The translations under genes and the position numbers were made by a program. Shown in pieces: positions 10,461 to 22,539 of a DNA stretch of 64,000 nt. Where the stretch lies: contig JAGFBZ010002145.1 of the NCBI GenBank assembly GCA_018398805.1, forward strand, positions 186,001-250,000, in the 5' to 3' direction. Origin of the DNA: Hirundichthys speculiger. Lineage: Eukaryota > Chordata > Actinopteri > Beloniformes > Exocoetidae. The notes beneath the pieces were generated by a model that did not search any database, had not been told where the DNA came from, and worked only from the letters and a program-made list of their open reading frames with translations. Position 1 is the stretch's first letter. Every line of letters starts with the position of its first letter.

Positions 10461-12189
10461 CATCCGCTGCACCTTGAAACAGGTGCTAGAAAGCTGTAAC
10501 AATGGTTTGAAAAGAAGAAGAAGAAAAAAAAACACACCTATCTGTGGAAAAGGGGGCGGGGTTGACTTGACCGGATGACTCCGCCCCCTGTGACCAACTG
10601 CTGTGATCGGAGCTGTAAATACGTGGTTGAAGAAGGGGCCGTCGTACTGTTTCTGGCTGCTATTTTCACTAAATATTACAAATATTTCCATTCAGCCCCT
10701 TCGTGTCGACTTTAGAAGTAAAATAAAAGTTTTAAAAAACGCTGTTCTCTTTAAGATACAAATGATCTCTTCAGGAATATTCCTCTTCAGTTAAACTGCC
10801 TGCAGCAAAGAAATACAACTCAGACTTAGCTTCTTTTTTTTTTTGTGAGCCAGAAGGAGCAGCTCGCGTCAGCAGAATATGGATGAAACTACAAAACATG
10901 ATTTAAAACACAAAAAACAGAAGAAAACCTTCATCTTATCACTGTTACAGTCGGCTCACACGTTACCAGGTTTAACCGCTGACTTCTGTCCTGTCCACAA
11001 ATCAATAGTTTATTCAACCAAGAAATGCTGGATTACAAGATGAACGTCGTTGTCTTTTTTTTTTTTTTTTTAATAATTTCTGGTGCTTTTTATTTACAGT
11101 AGAGAAAGAGTGAAAGGGGAGGACACACAGCGAAGGCGTTGCAGGCTGGGACTCGAACCTGTGACTGATCCAGAGGGAGCGCACAGATCAACGTCCATTA
11201 CTCCACAACGCTGAACGAATATTGTGGACATATTCGTACAATCCCTGCACCACTGGGAGCTTTTTTGATCTTCTTTTATTTTTATTTTATTTTTTTAAAC
11301 ATCCCATGTTATGACACCAAGAAATAAATCCACAGGAAGTCTGTCATTGATGGTGATGAGTTAACCCCCCGTGAGTTCAGATTACTCTCTGGTGAGATCT
11401 TCACTCACCGGAGGCGCACCTGGTTTGGTTGCACCTGGTTTGGTTGCACCTGCGCGCTCGCGTTCAAACGTGTCGCATGAAGTCAAAGAGACCAAAAAAA
11501 CATAAAAATCATCAGAGTGAGTCTCAGTATTCAGCTAATCCAAGCTTAGAACAACAGAATAATGTTTGTTATGACAGAACAGCAGTAGGAAGTACCAAAT
11601 AGCTTAGCTTAGCTTAGCTTAGCTTAGCGCTTCCATATGATTCAAGACATTTCAGCCAGATGTTGCTGCTCACCTGATAAACTGATCACCAGCAGGTGTG
11701 CAGAGCCTCTATGAACTCATACATTTTGGGAGTTTGCTGCTCTGGAGCATTTGGGCATGTGATAACATAATGCCAAGAGAGAAAGACATAAGCACGGATG
11801 TCAGAGAGGCGGTCGTTGCTGCACGTTAACCCGGAAAAAGCTGAACAACAGTTTCCATCCAAGTTTGAGTTCAGTATTCTGCATTTAAGAAGAGACTTTC
11901 AGGACAGTTGGCGATCTTCCCAAAGAAGTGGACGTCCTGGACACAGGCGTCCTCACGCCAACACCAGACCGTCCAACGAGCGTCCAAAACTGGAAGAAGA
12001 CCGGAACAGGAGTAACACACCAGGACTCCTCCATGTGAGAGAGCGTTAAAGTGAAACAGCTTCACGTTATTACTGCTACAGCTGGATCACAGCGGTACTG
12101 AGGGTTGTTTCTTCTATTTGTCTTGACTTTTGTTCAATAAATAATGAAACAGCAAAATCAGCAAACTCAAATTAACACTCAGATTTGAT
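10461..12189. other. No gene seen; SINE-like patch and (AGCTT)n
   Basis: No coding sequence is supported. A repeat-like segment lies at 11090-11220, where GGCTGGGACTCGAACCTG resembles a tRNA B-box as found in SINE-derived or other widespread fish repeats. A short (AGCTT) array lies near 11608-11628. Confidence 0.4.
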
Positions 12190-13298
12190 TTCAACACTTT
12201 TGAAGTGTCTATATGGGTCCGGACCACAAAGAGTAAATTTAACTCTTTTTGGAGAGTTAGCACCTTAACGCTAACTTAGTGTAATTATTGACTCTTTTTG
12301 GAGTTAAAATTTAACACTTCTTAACTCTAACTAGTGTTACTTTATCTCAACACTTTTATGTAGTGTTAGACATTAACTCTCTTTTGGGATTGTTGGTTAA
12401 CTACACAAGTGTTACGGTCATTTTAACGCTGTAAGGTGTCAAATTAGCTCTTCTGAATTACTAAAAAAAATACTTAGAAAATAAGGTTTGCTAAAAATAA
12501 TGCCATCATGTTTTAGTTGAAACTCATTTATTTCAAACATGCACCACAAATTAACATTTAAAACACTTTATCGGACACAATTCGTTGTTAGCTAACTTAA
12601 TGTTAACGCTAAGATAACAGCCCACAACCGATACACTGCTTATTCAGCGTTAGCTTGCTTAGCCGAGTTAGCAACACAACAAAAATACGGTCTAAAGCTT
12701 TTTTACCATAGCAGATACAGCCTTTACCATCAAATTACAAGTTTTAGCGAACCAAATGACGAACTAAAATCATCCCTGCTTAGCGCGGCTAATGTGGCGA
12801 CATGACTTTACCGTGAGCGTCTCGCCTTGAAGACAGACCAGGTGCCAGAGGGGTAATATAATATCAAATATATCAAAATATCAAAATATCAAAACCTAAC
12901 GCGAACATAAAGTTAGCTCATTTTACTTATCGAACAATGTCGACATAAAACCGCGGTGAAACGCACAGCTGAACGAGAGGCTCCTCAGTCGGTATTTAGC
13001 TCCTGTACCTGTGTAGCACGGTGGGGGCGGAGTCTGATTTACACCTGAAGTGTCACATCCATGTTTGGAGTTAAGAGTTAAATAGTTCAGAGTTGATGTT
13101 ACTACAATGGCTGTGGTTACATGATGTTTTTAATTCTGAATTAATAATTCTGAATTAAATAATTCCGAATTAAACTATTTTTCTTCCAGTTTACATGGAA
13201 ATAGTAATTCCGAATTGAGGTTTACATGGAAAACACGTTTGTTCGGCTTTATCCAACTCAGCTTTAGGTCTGGAGGTTGGGAAGGGTTCTGATTGGAT

Positions 13299-13334
<36 letters not shown>

Positions 13335-13990
13335 TTTACATCTACCGGAAGAAAACAAACTTAGCAACAACTCGGTTAGCAACAACATTCCACTTATTTT
13401 TGACCTGGGTGGCGTCTCTATCTGTGAAACCTCCTTCATTTAACCTGGCCGCTTTGAAAAGCTCACAATTTTTATGTTTCCTGCCATCTGTTTCTTTTAA
13501 TTATTTCCAGTTCCTCCAAGCTATTTATTAAATAAATCGTCTCTGCTCTTGAACACCGTTTACTGCGTGCTGCCATCTTGAAACTTTGTTTTGAAAACAA
13601 GCCCAGCGCGGAATATAAGCGTCATGGCGACAGACGGGCAAGAGAACTAGCATGCGCAGAAAGACGGGAATTAATTTAAACAGGAATGAGTGTAAACATG
13701 ACCGCAGAATTATTTAATTCAGAATTAAAATGGGAATAAACCAGCCACTTACTTCAGAATTAAGTTTAATTCGGAATTGACATTTTCATATGGAATTAAG
13801 TGTTTAACTTTTATTCGGCTTTAACTTTAATTCTGAATTAAAGAGGAATTAAACTTCCCATGTAAACGCACTGATAGACACTTACAGATTTGATCTGAAG
13901 ACACTTTGTTTTGACTCCAACTATTTGTAAACTTAGTTACATATAAAGGATTTAACTCTATTCAGAGTAGAATTAACTCTGCTTTTGCTT
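12190..13990. repeat. MITE-like sequences, one nested in another
   Basis: The outer parts (about 12190-12440 and 13060-13090 with 13880-13990) are rich in AACTCTTTTTGGAGTTA and TTAACTCT words. Between them, 13100-13870 is rich in TTCCGAATTAA and AATTCTGAATTAA words in both orientations, with GTTTACATG near one end and CATGTAAACGCA near the other. This suggests a second element inserted into the first. Exact ends and target duplications were not established. A run of 32 G lies at 13299-13330. Confidence 0.45.
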
Positions 13991-15100
13991 AGATTTCACC
14001 AGAAATATAACTCTTCTCAGTTTCTCATCCTGAGGTTCACTCTGATCAGATGATTTTATCATGTTTTTATTGTGGGCTGACAGACAGGCATGTACCCCCC
14101 CCCCCCCCCCCCCCCTCCACCCCTCTCTAACTCACTCTTAAATCACCCCAGAGCTCCCAGCATGCCAGCTGCTGGCTCAGGTGCGCTCTCGCAGGTGACG
14201 TCTCTGTTATCTGTTGCGTTTACAGTTGTGTGTGTTCTCAACAACTGAGCATCACGTTTGTTGCCATGTCGCGACGCTGACATCCCCCATCTGGGCAGGC
14301 GGACCTCCCTGCTCTCATCCAGCTGAAACCAAAGTTCTGCGGGTCCTAAATGCTGGTGATCAACCGTCCTGACACGTCTGCATCGTGTAGAAAATCATTT
14401 TGGAAAACAGAAACACCCCTCCTCCTCCTCCTCCTCCTCCTCCTCCAGCATCAGGGCGCTGCAGTGCTGCCACCGGCAGGTTTGAAGCTACGAGCTGCAA
14501 ATCTAAAAAACTGGATCTTTGGTTTCCCCACATGGCTGAAGTGGAGCCTCCGACCCAGAAACACTTTCTCTGCGCATTTTGGCCTAATTTGGACTTTATT
14601 CTGCTCTGTCAAGTGTCATAAAGGTTCCGAGCCTGGTGCATCTCGGATTGTGACGTGTCTTAAAAATGGGCCAGATGTGGCACAGATGTCACAAACTGAC
14701 TCTGGCATGGGTGTTTTGAGGTGTGGCCCCCAAAAAAGTCCCAGAGGAAAAATGTAGATTTAATCCATTTCTGATGGGCACGTGGCAGCTCCGATCGCTC
14801 TGAGGCCAAAGAAAGTGTCATCACGAGCCAAAACTCACTGCATTCTGGGGAATATGTGAAAATAGTTTGGGAGAAAGTGGCACCCCCCCCCCCCCCCCCC
14901 CCCCCCCGGAGAAACTACGCTTTTTACTCCAAAAAGTGTCCAGAAACGCAGGAAATGGTCTCGTGAATGAACGCAGCGGAGCCCTGGCGGGCTTTGGTTC
15001 CGGAACAGTCCGGCGTTTGTCCCCCCCTCTGTCACCCCCCCCCCCCCCCCCTCCCCCTCCTCCCCCCCCGGTGGAGTTGATTAACATTTCACTCACGTCC
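13991..15100. other. No gene seen; several long C runs
   Basis: Homopolymer C runs occur at 14095-14115 (21 bases), 14883-14907 (25 bases) and around 15035-15070. A short CTC run lies at 14420-14445. Open frames through them are Pro/Gly homopolymer shadows. The region is inferred to be the start of grid1 intron 1. Confidence 0.45.
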
Positions 15101-16037
15101 AATCCAAAGTTCAGGCTAGATGAGAGGAGGCGAAGGAGGGAGGGATGGAGGAAGGAGGGAGGGAGGATGGATGGACGGATGGAGTGAGACCCGCTAAAAC
15201 ACCCACGTCGGGCCGGTTTCACGCGCATGAAAATCACGGAGACTCATCAGCGCGAGCTCCCGCTTCCAGGAACGCGGGGATGGATGGACGGATGGATAAA
15301 AAGAGGGATGGAGGGACAGCGCAACACTTTGCGGGGAGCTCTGCGTGCGTGTGAGCCTGGATGCAACAGCCTCCTTCCTCCCTACAGACTCAATCCGGTA
15401 ACGGATCCGGATCAGATGACTGGAGAGGTGTTTGGAAACACATGAACGCGCTCATCTGCGCACGTTTTCCTCACATTTCAGCCAAACAACCGGGGAAAAA
15501 AAAAACCTGATAATAAAAAAGGAGAAGCGGAGCCCCGCCGGCGTCTCACCTATGTGGATGATGGAGTCCGCGCTCGCGCTCGTCCACTGCAAAATCCACA
15601 GGGAATAAAATAATACCAGCGTTTCCATCTCCAGCTCGAGCCGAACCGGCGCATCCACGGATCCACCTCCGGTTCTGGTGCCGTTTTTCCTCCAGCGGTG
15701 AGCAAAATCCAGAACAACGGCGCGTAAAAGCGGAAGCAAAGTGTTGAGTGAAAAATAAAAAAAAAAAACAAAAAAAACAAAAAAAAAAACCCAAAACTAA
15801 ATCCCAGAGACCGAACAGTTGGCCGGAGTCGAGAAAAAGAGGGAAACAGCAGCTCCGGAAGAGAAAGCGACCCGGCTGAGTGAGAGGGGAAGAGGGGGAG
15901 AGGATGAGAGAAGACACCGGGGGGTGGGGGGGGCGGGTTGGTTCAGAGCAGCTCTCTACCTCCGAGTCTGAGGCATCACGCGCTGCAAACTGCGGAGGAG
16001 CAGGAGGAGGGACGCGCTCTCCCCTCCCTCTCCCTCC

Positions 16038-16075
<38 letters not shown>

Positions 16076-16900
16076 CTCCTCTCTCCTCTTCTCTCCTCCG
16101 ACCCACGTGACTGCAGAGCCTCTATCTACGGCGCTGGAAGCCGGACCGGAGAAAAGAGAAGACGAGGGGATGGAGAAGGAGAGAGAGAAGGAGGGAGGAG
16201 GCGCGGAGAGGTGGTCGCTCCTCCGCTGGCTCGGTTCTGCCGGTAGGTTTCAGCCTGGGGGGGTGGGGGGGGGGGGGGGGGTGAACCTCCGGGCTCTACC
16301 TGTAAGTTACGGAGCTCCGGGAGCAGCGCGTCCGCGCCGCATCGCTGCGCTGCAGCTGAAGCGGTTCCGGGTCTTGGACCGGACCGGACCGGACCGGACC
16401 GGGCTGCTCCGTCCGTCCTTCAGACTTCTCAGTCCGCGCGCAACTCTACGAAAGATCAACTGATTTGTCTCTCTTTCTCTCTCTTTCTTTTCTTTTTAAA
16501 CCCACTCATGATGGAAAACGATCAGGTGAAGCGGCAGCCTGGATGAACGCGCTCTGGAGAGGTTGTGGATGACGCGCTGCGCGCGGACAGGAGATCTTTT
16601 CCCGCCTGTTGTCCACGAAATGTGTTGCGATGGGAGACCTGACAGAAACGACATGTTCAGTGACATTTTTGTGCTCGCCAGGGCTTTTTCTCTTCTCTCT
16701 CCGCTTCATCTGGCGCGTAAAATCCCGCCAGAGCGCCGGCGGGAGGAAAGAAGGAAGGAAGGAAGGAAGGAAGGAAGGGTTCAGGAGAAGGTGACGGTGA
16801 AGAGGAGCAGGAGGACACCTGAGAGGCGTCACACCCATGACGGGACCTGGGGAAACTCTGCTCGTGTCCTCTGACCGGCAATACGTGTGTTGACGTCACT
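15101..16900 (-). promoter_or_regulatory. GC-rich promoter and 5' UTR region of grid1
   Basis: CpG-rich sequence surrounds the first coding exon, which is usual for neuronal receptor genes. In the direction of transcription the upstream part holds a GGAA microsatellite (about 16746-16780), an ACCGG run near 16378-16400, a CT dinucleotide run (about 16040-16072) and an A/T-rich tract (about 15755-15792) near the start codon. No TATA box is obvious, so the transcription start cannot be placed. Confidence 0.55.
15550..15628 (-). CDS. grid1: grid1 coding exon 1 (glutamate receptor ionotropic delta-1, signal peptide)
   Basis: The 79-bp coding part of exon 1 encodes 26 full codons and one base. 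It reads a signal peptide beginning METLVLFYSLWILQW and the start of the mature amino-terminal domain, ADSIIHIG. It is followed exactly by a splice donor (ATAG then GTGAGACGC). The octet ADSIIHIG directly after the signal peptide is characteristic of GRID1 and GRID2. The 27-residue length and the MExL start with WIxQ favour GRID1 over GRID2, which has a longer signal. The ATG has a strong context (GAG before it, G after). GluD1 is a postsynaptic adhesion-type receptor that binds cerebellins. Exon 2 is not visible to the left, so it lies outside the window and 1-15549 is intron 1. Which fish paralogue (grid1a or grid1b) cannot be told. Confidence 0.87.
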
Positions 16901-17871
16901 TACATGTCCCATGATGTCATTCCAGGTGATGTCCAGCCGCGCGCGGACCCATGACGGCCGGAAATCCGACACTGCTACGCTTGGCCTTACAATTAAAGGA
17001 TATTTCTTGCGATTGAACTAAGAAATGTCCTTTAATTGTTTGGTTAAGTCTAGTTCGGCTGGATAAAGACGGACTGGTGGAACTGGTGGAACTGGTGGAA
17101 CTGGTGGTGGGCTGTGGACCGCAGCTCTTCTGGGTCTCCACTTGTTTTCTTTCCATGACAAAAGCAGATCAGTGTTTAGGTGTGTGATGTGTTTAACAGG
17201 TTCTGATAACGTTCTACAAAAGCTAAAATCCTCCAGCCCTGCAAACAAAAAAGAGAAACTTCTTTAAATAGTTATATTTTGAACATCAGGCACAATTCTG
17301 AGCTTTCAATCATCATAATCGATCCAGTTTTCCAGTTTTTAGTTGCCTTGGAGTCTAAAAAAGTATATTCAAGTCAAAGAACTGTTATTCCAGTTTAATT
17401 CTGATGACTTAAAAGTGAAATAACCGGTGTAAAAACCAAAGAGAAAACCAGTCTTTTAGAGGAAAGAACGGAAACGTGCAGTTCATCTACTGACCACTAG
17501 GGGGCGACACTGACAGGGACTCGGTCTCCATTAAAATATCCAAATAAAGTTCTGGATATCACTGCTCTGACAGCTACGGCGGTGAATCTTTATGTACATC
17601 ATCACGTTACATCATATCTCACCAAAACCTTATGGGTAATGTGGGCGGAGTCAGCTCCTGCCAAGGTGGCGTAGCCTAGCTTTAACGGGCACGTTTCAGA
17701 AAACCTTCGGTGGCATCTTCTCTCAGTTTGTGAAAAAGCTAATTAAAAATGTACTCAGAGTAAACGTTGATTATTTATACTTTTATATTTTTTTAAAGCT
17801 AGTCGTCTCTAGTGTTAAACTAAATTCTGTCTTCAATCAAAGGAAATAAGATAACAACACATTGTTTAAAT
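16901..17871. other. Upstream intergenic sequence; 9-bp repeat
   Basis: No gene is seen. A short GGTGGAACT array lies at 17073-17108. The rest is unique AT-rich sequence. Confidence 0.4.
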
Positions 17872-18203
17872 CAGCCATTCCCAAACTTCAGAACACCAAG
17901 GCCCAATTCAAAACTATTCAGGACTAGAAGTTATGTTCTGACATTAATGTAAGGGGTCAACAAATAAGGTGACACTTGTCATATTAAGTTAAAATGACAG
18001 TAGAATAACACTTAACTGGTTTGTTTTGTTACTTCTTAATGTTTATAAATCATGTCGTTAATATTTTACAGTAATTAAAAACATATTTTAAAAAGATCGA
18101 GGATTTAAAACATATTTGTTTAAGTTTAATGACCTCTCACGGCCCACCTGCAGTACCACGACGGCCCACCAGGGGGCCGCGGCCCACACTTTGGGAACCA
18201 CTG
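17872..18203. mobile_element. hAT MITE with 8-bp target duplication, copy 3
   Basis: The 332-bp element runs from CAGCCATTCCCAAACTTC to CACTTTGGGAACCACTG, inverted relative to copies 1 and 2. It is flanked by a perfect 8-bp direct repeat, GTTTAAAT, at 17864-17871 and 18204-18211. Eight-base target duplications with CAG...CTG ends are the signature of hAT elements. It has no coding capacity. Confidence 0.9.
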
Positions 18204-18211
18204 GTTTAAAT

Positions 18212-21079
18212 GATGAATGAAGGAATGAAATGTGATCGTTTCCAGTGATTCGTTTTCTTGTGTCTCTGGATGTTTTTGAGCTGATTAAAGATGCAGGTGA
18301 ACTCCTGGTGCAGCTGTGGCGGCGCCCAGATGTGTGGGAACATCTGGTCCATCCAGACCAGGATGGATCCCTGGAGGTTCACGACCAGCGTTTCAACGTG
18401 ACCTCATCAGGATCGAGGATTCACCCTCCTCCTCATCAGTGAGCAGCATCATCTTCATCAACGCTCCCTCAACCAGTTTCTTCATTTTCTGTTGAAATCT
18501 TTATTTGATTAAAAAATATTTTACATGAAGAAAGTACAAGCTGGCTCTTTGTGATTTTGTTTTTTATCTTCACCCTGATGCTGTTAAGATAAGATAGCAC
18601 TTTATTGATCCCTCGACGGGGAAATGTGTGTGTTACCACAGCTCAATTTACAGAAAAACAAAAATACCAATATATAAACAATATATATATATATAAACAG
18701 AAGAGGAACAAATATATACAGTAGAAAAACATTTGTAAACAACACTATGTACAGCAGCAAGCAGTCATGGGTGGAGGGTTGTGGAGGTGTTCAGATAAAT
18801 GAATAAATAAAAACTTCAGTCTTAACAATTTAAAGATGAAAATCAGATAATCTTTTTTTTTCTTCTTAATGGGGTGAAAATATTCTTCCACAGTGAAATA
18901 AACACTGAATTTATGATAAATATTTAAATGCAAAGTGCAGGAAAAGACCTCTCTCTGTTAAAATATTGATCTTTTTGGAGATAATTGGCCTTCACAATAA
19001 TATATTAGCATATAAGATGTTAAATATGAAGTATACTAATTAAAAAAAGATTTTGAGACTTGTAAATGACTCTAATCTTTATTTATTTTTATTGTACGTG
19101 GTTCTTCAGGAGTTTTTGTGAGGATACATTTATTTATTCAAAAAAGAGGAAAATGCTTTAATAGATAAACAGATAAATAAACAGAGAACAACTCTGTGTT
19201 TTATTTTAAGTCACTCAACGCTGCAGCACCAGTTCTGACCGCTGGGGGGCAGTAGATCAAAAATAAAGTTCATCATGTCATCATTAGAAGACGTGCACAA
19301 CCGTCCCCAGACAATCGTGCAGGTCAAAACAATGGATCCGTGCGCCCCCTGGTGGTCAGAAGTGGTATTGCTAGACGCCTCTACCTTAAATGATTATATT
19401 ACTATATTTATTTTTATTGATTATTTCAGGTTTATCTCTAACCCTTGTTATGCCAGAATTTGGGCATATCTTACTCATTAGAATACACTCAAATTATACT
19501 CTAATTGTGTTCTGGTGATGCAGTCAATTTGGTTATTAAACAAAGCACTGACAACCAACGGAGGTGCAAAACGGAGTTTTATTCTCCAAGTCTGCATGCA
19601 AATTCAGAGAGGTCATTACAGAATGCCGGATGGTTCAGAATGACCCAGTCTCAGTAGGAAGCAGTTGCCTTTAAACATCACATGAAAAACATCAGGACCT
19701 TGGATAAGTTCTCTAGACGTCCACGTCAAAACTTAGCAGACTCGTTGGAGCCAGAACGATAACAAAACTGTGGCCTTCGAACACGCAGGAATCGAGACCA
19801 GAAGTCATGGACTCATGACACAGCACTTTAGCTCAAAATGCAATTTCTGACACAACAATCCCTACTTTTGTATTTGCACCTCATTTTCTTTGCATATATG
19901 AAAAGCTTATCTAGATCACAGCAGTAGAGCACGCTGTTCCCGCCCAAAGGGCCCCGCCCACAACTGCGAGCTAAACAGGGAATAATGAAGCGCAGTCTGC
20001 TCTATTAAATGTGACCCTCTAGTGGCCAAACACCCGTCCCCAGCTATGTTTCACGGTTTGCAGCTCAGATTGGAATCAGTTGATTGGTTAAAATGATTAA
20101 TGTGATTAAATTTAGAGTTTGAATTTTGAATTTTAGTACAATTTAGATTGTCAGATTCCGAAAATAAGGGGAACGGCAAAAGACCCTCTAGAGACTATCT
20201 ACTCTAGACTAGGCCAAAAACCCAGTGGGAAAAAAGGCCACAAGACTATCTAAAGCAAAGAAGAACATTCAATTCTCAGAAGCACCCGCAGGTGTTAAAC
20301 TTTAAAACTTCACTTCTATTTCAGAAGCAGTTTGGAGGATGTTTAGTATTTTGTTTCTGTCATTATTGGCAACACTTAAAACATTAAACACTTCCGCAGT
20401 CATCAAAATGTTTATTGTTGTTGTTTTATATATATATTGGTGAATTTTATTCACACTACATCTGTTTCCTAACCCAGCTTTTTATTCAGGTAGTGATACA
20501 CATTCACTCAGTCCTAAATGACGTATAAACACGTTCTTGAAGATGACTCACCTTCCACCCAGAAGGCTTTATCATTTCAAAACTTTTTTTTTAATATTTT
20601 TAATTGGCCTATTTCCCCAGGTTTTTGAGATGTGCTCTATAAAGAAAAGAGATCATGCCAGGATTCACGGGTGTATGATTTAATCACTCCTCCAACTGGT
20701 GGTCCACCACTCCCCCTGGTGGACCACAGCTGCTACTGCACCCTCTCTACACTGAGATGAATGAAACATCTCCAAACTGATGAAGCCATTAAACCAGTTA
20801 ATAAACTCATCTATCAACCACACTTTCTCCGCAGTCATGGAAACGGCTTCAAATAAATCTGCTGAGAGAAGTGGAGTACTTAAAGAAATCTAGTTGTAAA
20901 GAGAGAGAACAACAATAATCTGACGGTGAGCAGAGATGTGGAGTTTTAGTTGTAATTAAGTTCCCTGTCTGGACAGTTCATCCTCACCGCTGCTGTTTTA
21001 AAGCTCCTTTGCTCTCTGAAGTTGTTGGAGGCTGTAAATTAAATCTGGGGTTTGACTCAACGTGAAGATCTGACCCCCC
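18212..21079. other. Intergenic sequence with dispersed repeat tail
   Basis: No gene is supported. A repeat tail like that at 9566 lies at 18588-18770 (CACTTTATTGATCCCTCGACGGGG, then an AT-rich tract). The rest is AT-rich. A stretch near 19560-19870 has a retroelement-like look, but I could not define ends or a coding region. Confidence 0.35.
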
Positions 21080-21450
21080 CAAGATGAAGCTACAGGAGGA
21101 CGAGGGACGACCAGCTGGTCCCATCAGTCATCTGGTGTCCTGTTCACTATCATCTAGTCAAGTCTTTGTTTTTTAAGTCTTCTTCAGATACTTATATAGT
21201 CACATGGTGGTTAATAATGACAAACCGGCTTATTATCTAACGATGGTTCAGCTGCTGCCCATTCCAGACTACTTTATAAAGATGGAGGGCCAGAAACCTT
21301 CTTTTTGTTTTTTTTTTTTGCGCATTAGCGCCATCATCTGGTATGGAGTAGGACAGAAACCTTCAAATTCCAAAGTGATGTGAACGCAGCATCAACCATG
21401 GAGCTACTGGCACCAGCTGAGGTTAATGAGTCTAATTGGAGAGTGTCCAG

Positions 21451-21532
21451 CACCAGTATAAGGTCTCCTGCAGCACCAGTATAAGGTCTCCTGCAGCACC
21501 AGTATAAGGTCTCCTGCAGCACCAGTATAGTG
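21451..21532 (+). promoter_or_regulatory. G1 promoter: four tandem 23-bp TATA modules
   Basis: A 23-bp unit containing CACCAGTATAAGGTCTCCTG is repeated so that TATA motifs start at 21457, 21480, 21503 and 21526, exactly 23 bases apart. The last copy reads TATAGTG because a segment present in the other genes (CTACAGACCAACTGAGCACA) is deleted here. The start codon of G1 lies about 110 bases downstream of the last TATA. Confidence 0.75.
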
Positions 21533-21637
21533 CTTCAGTGCTTCTTTCTAGAGGTTTGGAGATTCTCTTGAATCTAACTTGGTTCAGTTCATCTGTGCTG
21601 TTTTTCCCCTTCTGAGGATTCAGTATGATGTTTCAGG

Positions 21638-22499
21638 ATGTTTGGAGGTGAGTTATTGCGTTTGTTATTTTAACAGCTTTGGTTTTCTTGTCTAATTGGT
21701 GTCTTTTATTTCAACAGGGTTTTCTGGATTTCTTTGCTGCTCCTTGGCTTTGGTTCTTGTGTCCCTACTAAAAAAAGCAAGTATACAAATGTATTTCTGG
21801 GGACTATGTAGGAACACATCCAACTGGAGAACTGGACATGAGCAATGTCTAATGTAACTGGTTATAGAAAAGGAAGCAGAACTTGGTGTATCATCCTTCC
21901 TCCAAGTCCAAAATCTACTGGGTTATTTTACTACTAGACTAGTGCTATGATTTATGACTAAAATAGAACTTTGTCTGGTTTTAGCCCAAACTGGCTCTGG
22001 AGGTTCTGGCTATGTAGGTGGCTCTGGCTCCGGTTCCGGTTCTGGCTATGTAGGTGGCTCTGGCTCCGGTTCCGGTTCTGGCTATGGAGGTGCTGGCTAC
22101 GGCAGCGGCTCCGGTTTTGGCTTTGGAGGTGGCGCTGGTTCCGGTTCTGGCTATGGCAGCGGTTCTGGCTATGGAGGTGGTGCAGGTTTTGGCAGTGGCG
22201 GTGCCGGAAGTGGCTCTGGTTCTGGCCTCTGGGATCAACAGGATGCAGGCATTGCTAAGTTCCTTAATGAACTGCTGCAGTTGAGGCCTGCGGGTCCTCA
22301 GGTCTCTACCTGGACCTCCTCTCAGGTGCCTCTTCAGGTGGACCTGGATGAGGTGTACCCTGTATCCTACTCCATCCATTCCAGCAGTGGCTACCAGCGA
22401 GCAAGAGACTTCCGATCAGATGCTCAATACTCCACGGAGATTTCTGACCACCTTCCTGATGTGGATCAAGGAACTGGGTCTAAAGGACACAAATTCTGA
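21638..22499 (+). CDS. G1: secreted glycine-rich protein, three coding exons
   Basis: Coding exons are 21638-21647, 21718-21780 and 21985-22499 (588 bp, 195 aa). Introns have GTGAGT...CAG and GTATAC...TAG ends. The protein starts MFGGFSGFLCC with a hydrophobic signal segment to about residue 20. Residues about 25-105 are a Gly/Ser/Tyr/Phe repeat (GSGSGYGG, YVGGSGSGSG). The last 90 residues are conserved in all copies, from LWDQQDAGI to GTGSKGHKF. The mature part has no Cys. A fourth, non-coding exon starts at 22570, after a donor just past the stop codon, with AATAAA at 22616-22621. The in-frame start is the third ATG; two earlier ATGs (21625, 21628) are in another frame. The role is unknown; composition suggests an extracellular structural or coating protein. 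No known family was recognised. Confidence 0.8.
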
Positions 22500-22539
22500 G
22501 GTGAGGATCAGAACACTGAAGGATGAATCTTGAATATTA

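Noticed and set aside
11130..11200. Possible tRNA gene (GGGACTCGAACC)
   Set aside because: Only a B-box-like word is present; no cloverleaf could be built, so it is more likely a SINE-type repeat.
15452..16106. Longer minus-strand frames over the grid1 first exon
   Set aside because: They read through the 5' UTR and past the splice donor; only the 79-bp coding exon is supported.
21954..22030. ATG within intron 2 as start of the Gly-rich protein
   Set aside because: It would lack a signal peptide, and in G4 and G5 the same segment is out of frame; the spliced model is in frame in all copies.
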